Assembly (NCBI GenBank): GCA_041690635.1
Contig: JAWLGZ010000004.1
Span: forward strand, 310,001 to 374,000
Reading direction: 5' to 3'
DNA from: JAWLGZ01 sp041690635
GTDB taxonomy: Bacteria > Pseudomonadota > Gammaproteobacteria > Thiohalomonadales > Thiohalomonadaceae
Length of the DNA: 64,000 nt
Under the pieces are notes generated by a model. That model worked only from the letters and a program-made list of their open reading frames with translations, was not told the DNA's origin and searched no databases. How positions within the stretch are numbered: the stretch's first letter is position 1; every line of letters starts with the position of its first letter. The translations under genes and the position numbers were made by a program. Of the stretch, positions 1 to 7,447 are shown piece by piece.

Positions 1-51
1 CCTGCCGCGCCACTCATCCGTGGACAACGGCTCTGAGGATAATCTGTCATT

Positions 52-134
52 TCCACCGCAGAGGTCGCAGAGATCACAGAGGAAACCGGTTCGAACTCAT
101 CTGTCTCTGCGTCCTCCGCGTCCTCTGCGGTGAA
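52..134. repeat. Intergenic GCAGAGG-type inverted repeat downstream of nifD
   Basis: The stretch starts with CCACCGCAGAGG followed by further GCAGAG units about 9 bases apart, and ends with the complementary arm CCTCTGCGGTGAA at 122-134. It forms an imperfect long inverted repeat between nifD and whatever lies to the left (nifK would be expected). Related copies occur at 1679-1743, 20895-20930 and 61703-61745. Confidence 0.6.
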
Positions 135-146
135 TGCCTTTTCGGT

Positions 147-1625
147 TTACTCGTTGACCGCCTTTGCAGGCGCCTCGCCGGAGGACTTCTTCCACGGCGC
201 GGTCATACGGTCCCAGGTGGGGCTGTTCAGGGTCATGTCCATGTCACGGGCGAAGATGGCGAAGCCGTCATAGCCGTGGTATGGACCGGAGTAGTCCCAG
301 CTGTGCATCTGGCGGAAGGGGATCCCCATCTTCTGGAAGATGTACTTCTCCTTGATGCCGGAGCCGATGAGGTCGGGTTTCACCCGCTTGACGAACTCCT
401 CGAACTCGTAGCCGGTCACGTCGTCGTAGATCAGGGTGGCGTTGCCCATGTCCTTGATGGTGCGGTCGTAGTCGTCATTGTGGGCGAACTCGTAACCGGT
501 ACCGACCACCTCCATGCCGAGGTCCTCGTAGGCGCCGATGACGTGGCGCGGACGCAGGCCGCCGACGTAGAGCATCACCCGCTTGCCTTCGAGGCGCGGC
601 TTGAACTTGGCGATGATGTCGTTCATCAGCGGGGTGTACTTCGCGATGACCTTCTCCGCCCCTTCCTTGATCTTGTCGTCGAAGTGGGCGGCGATGGCGC
701 GCAGGGACTCGGCAATCTTGGTCGGGCCGAAGAAGTTGTACTCCATCCACGGAATCCCGAACTTCTCCTCCATGTGTCGGGAGATGTAGTTCATGGAGCG
801 GTAGCAGTGGAGCAGGTTGAGCTTGACCGCCGGGGTCTTCTCCATCTCGGCGATGGTGCCGTCGCCGGACCACTGGGCGACCACGTTCAGGCCCATCTCC
901 TCCAGCAGGATGCGGGATGCCCAGGCATCGCCGCCGATGTTGTAGTCGCCGAGAATCGCCACATCGTAAGGCCCCGCTTCGGGCAACTTGCCCTCGCGGC
1001 GGCCCAGGGCGTGGTCGCGAATGGCATCGTTGGCGATGTGGTGACCCAGCGACTGGGAGACACCGCGAAAGCCCTCGCAACGCACCGGAATGACCGGCTT
1101 GCCCGCTTCTGCCGCCGCCTTCTTGGCAACCGCCTCGATGTCGTCGCCGATGAGACCGATGGGACACTCGGACTGCACCGAGATCCCCTTGTTCAACGGG
1201 AACAGAGTCTCGATCTCCTCCATGATCCTGGCCAGCTTCTTGTCGCCGCCGAAGACGATATCCTTCTCCTGGAAGTCGGAGGTGAAGTTCATGGTGCCGA
1301 AGGTGTTCACACCGGTGGTACCGACGTAGTAGTTGCGGCGCCCTGCCCGGGAGTACTGACCGCAGCCGACCGGGCCATGGGAGATGTGGATCATGTCCTT
1401 GATCGGACCCCATACCACACCCTTGGAGCCGGCGTAGGCGCAGCCGCGGATGGTCATCACACCGGGTAGCGACTTCTTGTTGGAGGTGATGCACTTCTTC
1501 GACTGTTCGACGCTCTGGTCGTTAACGGTGAGATGCTTGGCGCGACTCTTCTTCGCGTCCTCGGGGTAGACCTCCAGCACCTCCTGAATGAGGGCCTCGG
1601 TCTCTTCACGGGTCATCGTTGTCAT
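147..1625 (-). CDS. nifD: Nitrogenase molybdenum-iron protein alpha chain
   Basis: Alpha subunit of the MoFe protein, which binds FeMo-cofactor and shares the P-cluster with NifK to reduce N2. The 492-residue protein has the P-cluster cysteines at 62, 88 and 154, the active-site Gln191 and His195, the cofactor Cys274 (LLHCYRSMNY) and the MHSWDYSGPYHG motif with the cofactor His, so it is a Mo-type NifD rather than VnfD or AnfD. The ATG at 1625 was chosen because AAGGAG lies just upstream; an earlier in-frame ATG at 1682 would add an unconserved tail. It follows nifH by 126 bp on the same strand. nifK is not in the window. Confidence 0.98.
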   Translation of the reverse strand: MTTMTREETEALIQEVLEVYPEDAKKSRAKHLTVNDQSVEQSKKCITSNKKSLPGVMTIRGCAYAGSKGVVWGPIKDMIHISHGPVGCGQYSRAGRRNYYVGTTGVNTFGTMNFTSDFQEKDIVFGGDKKLARIMEEIETLFPLNKGISVQSECPIGLIGDDIEAVAKKAAAEAGKPVIPVRCEGFRGVSQSLGHHIANDAIRDHALGRREGKLPEAGPYDVAILGDYNIGGDAWASRILLEEMGLNVVAQWSGDGTIAEMEKTPAVKLNLLHCYRSMNYISRHMEEKFGIPWMEYNFFGPTKIAESLRAIAAHFDDKIKEGAEKVIAKYTPLMNDIIAKFKPRLEGKRVMLYVGGLRPRHVIGAYEDLGMEVVGTGYEFAHNDDYDRTIKDMGNATLIYDDVTGYEFEEFVKRVKPDLIGSGIKEKYIFQKMGIPFRQMHSWDYSGPYHGYDGFAIFARDMDMTLNSPTWDRMTAPWKKSSGEAPAKAVNE

Positions 1626-1678
1626 TCTGCTCTCTCCTTCACGCCGCCCAATCCGGCGGACGATTGGATTACGGTTTG

Positions 1679-1743
1679 CCACCTGGAGGCGCAGAGTTCA
1701 CAGAGAAGGACTTCGCCCCTGTTCTCCCCTGCGCCTCCGTGGC
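1679..1743. repeat. Hairpin-forming GCAGAG repeat between nifH and nifD
   Basis: The 126-bp nifH-nifD gap contains an inverted repeat: CACCTGGAGGCGCAGAG near 1680 pairs with CTGCGCCTCCGTG near 1730. The units resemble the repeat at 52-134. A stem-loop here could affect the relative amounts of nifH and nifD message, but that is inference. Confidence 0.55.
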
Positions 1744-1751
1744 GAATCTTC

Positions 1752-2636
1752 TCAGGCGTTGACGGCCAGCTCCTCAGCGGTCTTGCCGACGATGGACTCG
1801 TCCTCCTCCTCGAGGATGCCGAAGCTCATCATCACCTCTTCGAGCTCGTCCATGGTCAGCGGGGTCGGGATGACGAACATCTTGTTGTTGATGACCTTCT
1901 GGGCCAGCGCGCGATACTCGTCAGCCTGCTTCGCCTTCGGGTTGTACTCGATGACGGTCATGCGGCGAATCTCGGCGCGCTGCACCTCGTTGTCGCGGGG
2001 AACGAAGTGGATCATCTGGGTGCCGAGCTGGCGGGCCAGCTCTTCGATGAGCTCGTCCTCACGCGCCGTGTTGCGGCTGTTGCAGATCAGGCCGGCGAGG
2101 CGCACGCCGCCGGAGCTGGCGTACTTCACGATGCCCTTGGCGATGTTATTGGCCGCGTACATGGCCATCATCTCGCCCGAAACGACGATGTAGATCTCCT
2201 GGGCCTTGTTCTCGCGGATGGGCATGGCGAAGCCGCCGCACACCACGTCGCCGAGTACGTCGTAGAAGACGAAGTCGAGGTCCTCGTCATAGGCACCTTC
2301 CTCTTCGAGGAAGTTGATGGCGGTGATGACGCCGCGTCCGGCGCAGCCGACGCCCGGCTCCGGGCCACCGGACTCGACGCACTTGACGTCACCGTAACCG
2401 ACGGAAAGAACGTCCTCGAGTTCCAGGTCCTCCACCGTACCCGCCTCGGCGGCCAGATGCATGACGGTGGTCTGTGCCTTGGAGTGCAGGATGAGACGGG
2501 TGGAATCGGCCTTGGGATCACAGCCGACGATCATCACCTTCTTGTCGGCCTCGGCCAGTGCGGCCACCAGATTCTGGGTCGTGGTAGACTTGCCGATGCC
2601 GCCCTTGCCGTAGATTGCGCATTGCCGTAGTGCCAT
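1752..2636 (-). CDS. nifH: Nitrogenase iron protein
   Basis: Dinitrogenase reductase: a homodimer with one [4Fe-4S] cluster that passes electrons to NifD/K with MgATP hydrolysis. The 294-residue protein shows the P-loop GKGGIGKSTT (residues 10-19), the cluster ligand Cys98 in GVGCAGRG, a second ligand in DVVCGGFAMP, and Arg101, the residue ADP-ribosylated by DraT. DraT and DraG are both encoded nearby, so this NifH is probably under that control. It is first in the nifHD transcript behind a sigma54 promoter at 2684-2699. The C-terminal tail ending AEELAVNA is normal for the family. Confidence 0.99.
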   Translation of the reverse strand: MALRQCAIYGKGGIGKSTTTQNLVAALAEADKKVMIVGCDPKADSTRLILHSKAQTTVMHLAAEAGTVEDLELEDVLSVGYGDVKCVESGGPEPGVGCAGRGVITAINFLEEEGAYDEDLDFVFYDVLGDVVCGGFAMPIRENKAQEIYIVVSGEMMAMYAANNIAKGIVKYASSGGVRLAGLICNSRNTAREDELIEELARQLGTQMIHFVPRDNEVQRAEIRRMTVIEYNPKAKQADEYRALAQKVINNKMFVIPTPLTMDELEEVMMSFGILEEEDESIVGKTAEELAVNA

Positions 2637-2683
2637 TTCTTTTCTCCTTGCGTTGAGACGTGGGTCGCGGTCGACTGTCTCAG

Positions 2684-2699
2684 TGCGAGGAGCGTGCCA
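2684..2699 (-). promoter_or_regulatory. Sigma54 promoter of nifHD
   Basis: On the minus strand the sequence reads TGGCAC-GCTCC-TCGCA, with a perfect -24 element and the GC of the -12 element at the right spacing. The start of transcription would be near 2673, leaving a leader of about 35 bases before nifH. Confidence 0.85.
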
Positions 2700-2791
2700 C
2701 CTTTGGCAGGTGCGCCTAACCGGTTGTTCGGACGCACATTTGCCTGGCGGACTTTCCCCTTTTAAACGAGTGGTATCTACGACAAAGCCGC

Positions 2792-3643
2792 ATGTCCTGT
2801 CCGGTTAACGACAACGCTTCGCGCACCTCCGCGCCATCCCTGCCGCTCGGTGCGCGGTTGCCGATCAACCGCTGCAACCTGCCGGCTGTGATCCTCGGCA
2901 GCCTCACCTTCCAGCGACATCCCGCGCCCATCTATATCGATGGTGTCCTGGAACTGCACCGCAGCCTGTTCGAACAACTGGAGTACATCGACGAGGCATC
3001 ACGGCGGGCGGAGCGTTTCATGGATCACATGGATGCACACTTCCTGCTGAAGTCGCCCGACGAGGCGGGATTCACCACCGGCGGTGCCCGCAAGCGCCAC
3101 CGCGCCGACTATCTGCGCATGGTACGCGGCTGGTCATTCGATTCGGACGGGCGAGAGGGCGCCGTGCTGAAGGGGTGGGCGGAGTCCCGCTTCGGCCTCC
3201 TGCCGCGCCGGCACCGGGAGTCGATCCTGCATCCCAGCGACCCGGCTTACCTGGTCTATCTGGAGGCGCGTACCAGCGGGCTCTACAACACCAACGCCCT
3301 GGAGGCCCAGCTCGATCTGCTGTACACCTACTGCCAGTACGAGCTGCAACGCACCATATCCGGCGCGACCCACCTCACGTTGCATCGGGGGGTGAATCGA
3401 CCTGACGAGCATGAGGTACTGGAAACGATGAGCCGCAGTCGCCGCGTTGTCGTGCTGAACAATCTCAACTCTTTCACCGATCACCGTGAACGCGCCGACG
3501 AGTTCGGCGACGTCATTCTCACCGCCGCCGTTCCGCTGTCGAAGATCTTTTTCTACAACCGTCTGTTGCCGGGCATGTTGAAGGGCGAGGACGAGTTCGT
3601 GGTCATCGGCGGTGTCTATGAGGTGGAGCTCTCGACGCTGTAG
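2792..3643 (+). CDS. draT: NAD+-dinitrogen-reductase ADP-D-ribosyltransferase
   Basis: DraT transfers ADP-ribose from NAD+ to Arg101 of NifH and switches nitrogenase off in response to ammonium or energy loss. The 283-residue length fits the family, as do the conserved early block FQRHPAPIYIDGV, the HLTLHRGVN segment and the late EDEFVVIGGVYEV segment. It is divergent from nifH with 155 bp between starts. The ATG at 2792 is needed because no later start precedes the conserved block. Unlike many diazotrophs, draT is not next to draG here: a SIR2-EAL operon separates them and draG is on the opposite strand. A candidate NifA site overlaps the first codons. Confidence 0.9.
   Translation: MSCPVNDNASRTSAPSLPLGARLPINRCNLPAVILGSLTFQRHPAPIYIDGVLELHRSLFEQLEYIDEASRRAERFMDHMDAHFLLKSPDEAGFTTGGARKRHRADYLRMVRGWSFDSDGREGAVLKGWAESRFGLLPRRHRESILHPSDPAYLVYLEARTSGLYNTNALEAQLDLLYTYCQYELQRTISGATHLTLHRGVNRPDEHEVLETMSRSRRVVVLNNLNSFTDHRERADEFGDVILTAAVPLSKIFFYNRLLPGMLKGEDEFVVIGGVYEVELSTL
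2798..2813. promoter_or_regulatory. Candidate NifA upstream activator site (nifH)
   Basis: TGT-CCGGTTAACG-ACA is an exact TGT-N10-ACA match with a dyad core. It lies about 100 bp upstream of the nifH -24 element, the usual distance for NifA looping, but inside codons 3-8 of draT. Confidence 0.7.
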
Positions 3644-3709
3644 CGGATTGGCGAAGCGTGACCCGCCGTCCCGCAATTGCACAAACACGCGCTACAAGAA
3701 CCGGTTGGT

Positions 3710-3725
3710 TGTCGCATTTGCGACA
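3710..3725. promoter_or_regulatory. NifA upstream activator site (SIR2-EAL operon)
   Basis: TGTCGCATTTGCGACA is an exact TGT-N10-ACA match and a near-perfect palindrome, 55 bp upstream of the -24 element at 3780. Confidence 0.8.
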
Positions 3726-3779
3726 CTCCTGCCGCGACCGATCACCCGGTTTCCCTATGGTTGCGACGGACCTTCCCCC

Positions 3780-3795
3780 TGGTGCGGTAATTGCA
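3780..3795 (+). promoter_or_regulatory. Sigma54 promoter of the SIR2-EAL operon
   Basis: TGGTGC-GGTAA-TTGCA has the invariant GG and GC dinucleotides at correct spacing and a full TTGCA -12 element. Transcription would start near 3806, 24 bases before the SIR2-like gene, whose GGGAGGG ribosome site precedes the ATG. Confidence 0.8.
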
Positions 3796-3829
3796 CTCCT
3801 CCCCAAATCACAATCAACGGGAGGGCCCC

Positions 3830-4684
3830 ATGAGTCCGCTTACCGCAGAGACCATCACCACCGGCATCCGCGACGGCAGCATCGTCCCGGTGCTCGGCCC
3901 CGGCGTGCTGACCGGAGTCACCCACCGGGAGGATGGTCGACCGATCCCCGCCGACGGTGACGCCCTGATGGAGCTGCTCGCCCAGGGCCGCCCGCTCAAC
4001 CCGAAACTGCGTTACGAGTTCCCGCGCGTGGCGATGCATTTTGAACTGAAGAAGGGGCGCAGCTTCGTCAACCGCATGCTGCAACAGACGTATGGCGATA
4101 GCGGATGGAGTCGTGCCCCGTTCCACGACTGGCTGGCGACCTTGAAACCGCCCTATGTGATCGATCTGAACCGGGACACCCAGCTTCAGGACAGCTACGC
4201 GGATACGCCGCACCTGCTGGTGGTGGGCACGGCGCGCATCGGCGGCACCGACTACCGCTTCCGCCTCTTTCACTGGAGGAACGGCGGCTATACCGAGATC
4301 GATCAGGCCGCCGCAGACCCCGCTTTGCCGGTGCTGTTCAAGCCGCTCGGCACGCCGCGGCCGGAGCCGACATTCATCGCCTCCGACGCCGACTTCGTCG
4401 ACTACATCACCGAGCTCATGGGCGGCTTCGCCATCCCCGGCTTTCTCAAGCAGTCACGCAAGGGACGGAAGTATCTCCTGCTCGGCCTGCGCCTCAGCCG
4501 GGATACCGAGCGCATGGTGCTGTCGGACATCATGCACGACGCCGGCGACCCCGCCGGCTGGGCGCTGCTACCCGAACCATTGAAGAACGAACAGCGCTTC
4601 TGTGCCAAACACCAACTGGCGATCCTCGAACAGGATTTCACGGATCTGTTGCCGTTGGAACCGGCCGCGGCCACACCGACATGA
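3830..4684 (+). CDS. SIR2-like domain protein in the nif region
   Basis: The 284-residue soluble protein has a start like SIR2-like (SIR2_2) proteins: GSIVPVLGPGV near residue 20 suggests the glycine-rich NAD+-binding loop. PFHDWLATLKPPYVIDLNRDTQL near residue 100 and the KYLLLGLRLSRDTERMVLSDI segment near residue 220 resemble the phosphate/ribose-binding and late strand of that fold. A classical sirtuin zinc site is not visible. The role is unknown; NAD+ hydrolysis or sensing is possible. It overlaps the EAL gene by 4 bp (ATGA), sits between draT and draG, and has a sigma54 promoter with a perfect NifA site, so nitrogen-fixation-linked expression is likely. Family assignment is from motif recognition only. 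Confidence 0.65.
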   Translation: MSPLTAETITTGIRDGSIVPVLGPGVLTGVTHREDGRPIPADGDALMELLAQGRPLNPKLRYEFPRVAMHFELKKGRSFVNRMLQQTYGDSGWSRAPFHDWLATLKPPYVIDLNRDTQLQDSYADTPHLLVVGTARIGGTDYRFRLFHWRNGGYTEIDQAAADPALPVLFKPLGTPRPEPTFIASDADFVDYITELMGGFAIPGFLKQSRKGRKYLLLGLRLSRDTERMVLSDIMHDAGDPAGWALLPEPLKNEQRFCAKHQLAILEQDFTDLLPLEPAAATPT

Positions 4685-5952
4685 GTGCCGCGCACTGCCT
4701 TCCCCTGCCCCGTTCGGGAAACTGCCTCGACCGGTGCCGGTCCCTGCTCGAAGGCCCCCTCGGCGGCATGCGCGCGGAGTTCGCCTCCCATTCGCTCAGC
4801 AGCGCCTTCCAGCCGATCTTCGGACTCTCCCACCGGCGCGCAGTGGGGTTTGAGGCGCTGTTGCGTGCCGAAATGAGTGGCCGTCCCGTGTCGCCACTGC
4901 AGGTGTTCGACAAGACCGACGGCAGCGAAACGGTGTTTCTCGACCGACTCAGCCGGGCGATGCATGCCTTCAACTTTCGGGCGCTGAACGCACCGGAGGC
5001 CTGGCTCTTTCTCAATATCCGGCCTCAGGTGGTTATCGAGGGACGGGTACACGGTCCCTTCTTTGCCGCTCTGCTGGAGAGAGCTGAAATTCTGCCGCAA
5101 CAGGTGGTGGTCGAGATCCTGGAAAGCGCCATCCAGGACGAGGCACGACTCGCCGAGTCGGTGGAGTTTTACCGCAATCTGGGCTGTCTGGTGGCGATCG
5201 ACGACTTCGGCGCCGGTCACTCCAACTTCGAGCGCATCGCCCGCCTGCGTCCCGATATCGTCAAACTCGATCGCTCCCTGGTCTGTCAGGCGACACGCGG
5301 GGGATGGGGGAGCAGCCTGCTGCCGAACCTGGTCGAACTGCTCCATGAACTGGGTTGCCTGGTGGTGCTCGAAGGCATCGAGACCGAGGAGCAGGCACTG
5401 ATCGCCATGGAGGCGGATGCGGACTTCGTACAGGGTTACTACTTCGCCCGCCCGATGGCGCCGGCCCCGCAGACAGGCCAGGGTCAGGCGCAGTTCTCCG
5501 CCCTTTCCGACCAGTTCCGCCTGATCACCGAGGCTGACGATCGGCACCGGGAAACCCTGATCGCCGAATACGCGCTCGGCTTTGAGCACGCAGCGGCCTC
5601 CTATGCTGCCGGCGCGGATCTCGACGTCGCCTGTTACCGGCTGATCAATCGCCCCCGGGTGGTGCGCTGTTACGTGCTCGATACCCGGGGGATCCAGGTG
5701 GGGCGCAACCTGCGAAACCAGATTGAGCACTTCGAGAACGATCCACGCTTTCTGCCGCTCTACGACACCGCCGGCGTGGACTGGAGCCGCAAACATTACT
5801 TCCGCCGCGCCGTGGCGACGCCCGGGCGCATACAGAGTTCACGCCCCTATCTCTCCACCACCGGTGCGCACATGTGCGTCACCTTTTCGATGAGTCTTCA
5901 GCGTGACGGCGAGACAGAGGTGCTCTGCTGCGACCTGGACTGGAGCGATTAG
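4681..5952 (+). CDS. EAL-domain c-di-GMP phosphodiesterase with YkuI-like C-terminal sensor
   Basis: The 423-residue protein has an EAL domain at about 25-265 with every catalytic element visible: EALLR, the Asn of NIRP, EILES, IDDFGAGHSN, KLDRSL, EGIETEEQ and QGYYFARP. Active c-di-GMP hydrolysis is therefore expected. The C-terminal 150 residues resemble the PAS-like YkuI_C domain that follows EAL in YkuI, and may sense a ligand. There is no signal peptide or membrane segment. It is translationally coupled to the SIR2-like gene and ends just overlapping draG on the other strand. The placement ties c-di-GMP turnover to the nif regulon. Confidence 0.85.
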   Translation: MSAAHCLPLPRSGNCLDRCRSLLEGPLGGMRAEFASHSLSSAFQPIFGLSHRRAVGFEALLRAEMSGRPVSPLQVFDKTDGSETVFLDRLSRAMHAFNFRALNAPEAWLFLNIRPQVVIEGRVHGPFFAALLERAEILPQQVVVEILESAIQDEARLAESVEFYRNLGCLVAIDDFGAGHSNFERIARLRPDIVKLDRSLVCQATRGGWGSSLLPNLVELLHELGCLVVLEGIETEEQALIAMEADADFVQGYYFARPMAPAPQTGQGQAQFSALSDQFRLITEADDRHRETLIAEYALGFEHAAASYAAGADLDVACYRLINRPRVVRCYVLDTRGIQVGRNLRNQIEHFENDPRFLPLYDTAGVDWSRKHYFRRAVATPGRIQSSRPYLSTTGAHMCVTFSMSLQRDGETEVLCCDLDWSD

Positions 5953-6827
5953 CTCTGTAAAGCCATGAGGCGACGGGCCTGGTCGATGCATTGCGCCTTG
6001 GTCGCTTCGTCCAGGGCCGCCAGCCAGCGCTCCGGGAGTGCCGCCGGGCCGTAGAGCGCGCCGGCCACCATGCCGGCGATGGCGCCGGTGGTGTCCGCAT
6101 CGCCACCGCGGTTGACCGCCTCGACCAGGCACGCCTCCAGACTTTCCGTATCGAACAGGGACTGGAACACCACCTGCAGGGTATCGACAATGAAGCCGGA
6201 GGGGTTTTCACGTCGGCGCGGCCGGAACTTGAATGCGGGAAAGGTGGTGGTGAGGCGGGCAACCGGGCCGTGGAGCAGATCCAGGAGCGATGCCCCCTCG
6301 AGCGCCATGCGGATCATCTCCGCGACGCAGCAGCTGCCGGCGTCGGAGAGCGGGCTGTTGTGGGTGACATGGGCCTGGGTGACCACCGCCGCACAGAGCA
6401 GGTCGGGATCGCGCCCGTACCCCCAGAGGGCCACCGGGAGAAGCCGCATGCAGGCGCCGTTACCGCCATCGAATTCATCCGGCGGTACCTGCGCCTCGCC
6501 GGTGCTGCGGAACCGGACGATGCCGCGTCTTACCGTGTTGCCGATGTCCACCGGCCTGGAACGCATCCAGCGGTCGAACGCACGGGCGACCGTCTCCGAC
6601 TCCACACCGTCGCGCTCCAGAACGGCCTCGCCCAGCGCCAGGGCCATCCCGGTATCATCGGTGACCCGCCCCCTGGGCAGGTTGAGCCAGCCGCCGCCGA
6701 TGATCTCTCTGTGCAGGCCGTGGCGAGCCTTGATCTCCCGCGGGGTCATGAACTCCACCGTCGCGCCCAGCGCGTCCCCGACCGCAAGGCCGAGGTAGGC
6801 CCCGATCGCGCGTTCCTGCGGGTTCAT
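5949..6827 (-). CDS. draG: ADP-ribosyl-[dinitrogen reductase] hydrolase
   Basis: DraG removes ADP-ribose from Arg101 of NifH and reactivates nitrogenase. The 292-residue protein has the bimetal (Mn) site motifs of the ADP-ribosylglycohydrolase family, TDDTGMA near residue 57 and GGDADTTGAIAG near residue 242, plus the THNSPLSDAG helix segment. It is the last gene of the nifB-fdxN-nifO-nifQ-draG run, 29 bp after nifQ, so it is probably co-expressed with cofactor assembly genes rather than with draT. Confidence 0.95.
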   Translation of the reverse strand: MNPQERAIGAYLGLAVGDALGATVEFMTPREIKARHGLHREIIGGGWLNLPRGRVTDDTGMALALGEAVLERDGVESETVARAFDRWMRSRPVDIGNTVRRGIVRFRSTGEAQVPPDEFDGGNGACMRLLPVALWGYGRDPDLLCAAVVTQAHVTHNSPLSDAGSCCVAEMIRMALEGASLLDLLHGPVARLTTTFPAFKFRPRRRENPSGFIVDTLQVVFQSLFDTESLEACLVEAVNRGGDADTTGAIAGMVAGALYGPAALPERWLAALDEATKAQCIDQARRLMALQS

Positions 6828-6856
6828 TCAAAGAGCACAGCGGTGGTTGGCCGCAA

Positions 6857-7447
6857 TCACGCTTCCGGGCCGAAACAGACGGCGTAGTCGGCGCACACCT
6901 CGCAGGAGGGGGCGCGGCAGGTGTAGATCCCTTCCTGGTTGCAGAGCTGCTTGTAGAAGAAACGCTTCCACTTCATGTCGGCCACGTTCCTGGCCGCCAG
7001 TGCGGGGAAGCATTGGTTGATCAGGCCGGAGAGATCCTTGCGCGACCACAGGCCGAGGTCCTGCCAGAGGTGGTCGTCGCCCAGGCAGCCGGTGGCGAGG
7101 ATGGTGGCGAACCAGTCGTGCTCCCGCGTCGGGCTCTCCACATGGGCCAGAAACAGCGCGCGCAGCTCCTCCCGCTCGTCCAGACGGTCACGGTCCAGGC
7201 TGGCAGTGGCATTGATCATGCTCTCCGGGGCGATGGTCGGGAAAAACCGCCCCATCATCGCGCGCCACGCCTGTGGGTCCAGTCCCAGCCGCTGCGGCAT
7301 CGCCCCCTGGCCGGCCCTCTGGGAGGCAAGCATGCGGATCAGGGGTTCACCAACCGGCACATTGACGACATGCCCCTGAAGGTACATGTAGACCTCGTGA
7401 CGGGCGGTCTCGGGTTCAGGCTCACGCGACGCGTTGCCGATTCTCAT
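6857..7447 (-). CDS. nifQ: NifQ, molybdenum donor for FeMo-cofactor assembly
   Basis: NifQ is an iron-sulfur-molybdenum protein that supplies Mo for FeMo-cofactor synthesis on NifEN. The 196-residue protein ends with the family signature C-x4-C-x2-C-x5-C (CRAPSCEVCADYAVC), and contains GCLGDDHLWQDLGL, also typical. The ATG at 7447 overlaps the nifO stop codon (ATGA), so the two are translationally coupled; an upstream in-frame ATG at 7540 would lie inside nifO and is less likely. Confidence 0.93.
   Translation of the reverse strand: MRIGNASREPEPETARHEVYMYLQGHVVNVPVGEPLIRMLASQRAGQGAMPQRLGLDPQAWRAMMGRFFPTIAPESMINATASLDRDRLDEREELRALFLAHVESPTREHDWFATILATGCLGDDHLWQDLGLWSRKDLSGLINQCFPALAARNVADMKWKRFFYKQLCNQEGIYTCRAPSCEVCADYAVCFGPEA

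Noticed and set aside
52..134. Short repeats looking like a degenerate CRISPR array
   Set aside because: Units are 9 bases with no unique spacers and form an inverted repeat; no cas genes are nearby.
276..1469. Long plus-strand reading frame opposite nifD (and similar ones opposite rnf, nifB and dnaE2)
   Set aside because: These are antisense shadows of high-GC genes with no ribosome site or recognisable protein features.
2725..2738. TGTTCGGACGCACA as a second NifA site near nifH
   Set aside because: The spacer is 8 bases, not 10.
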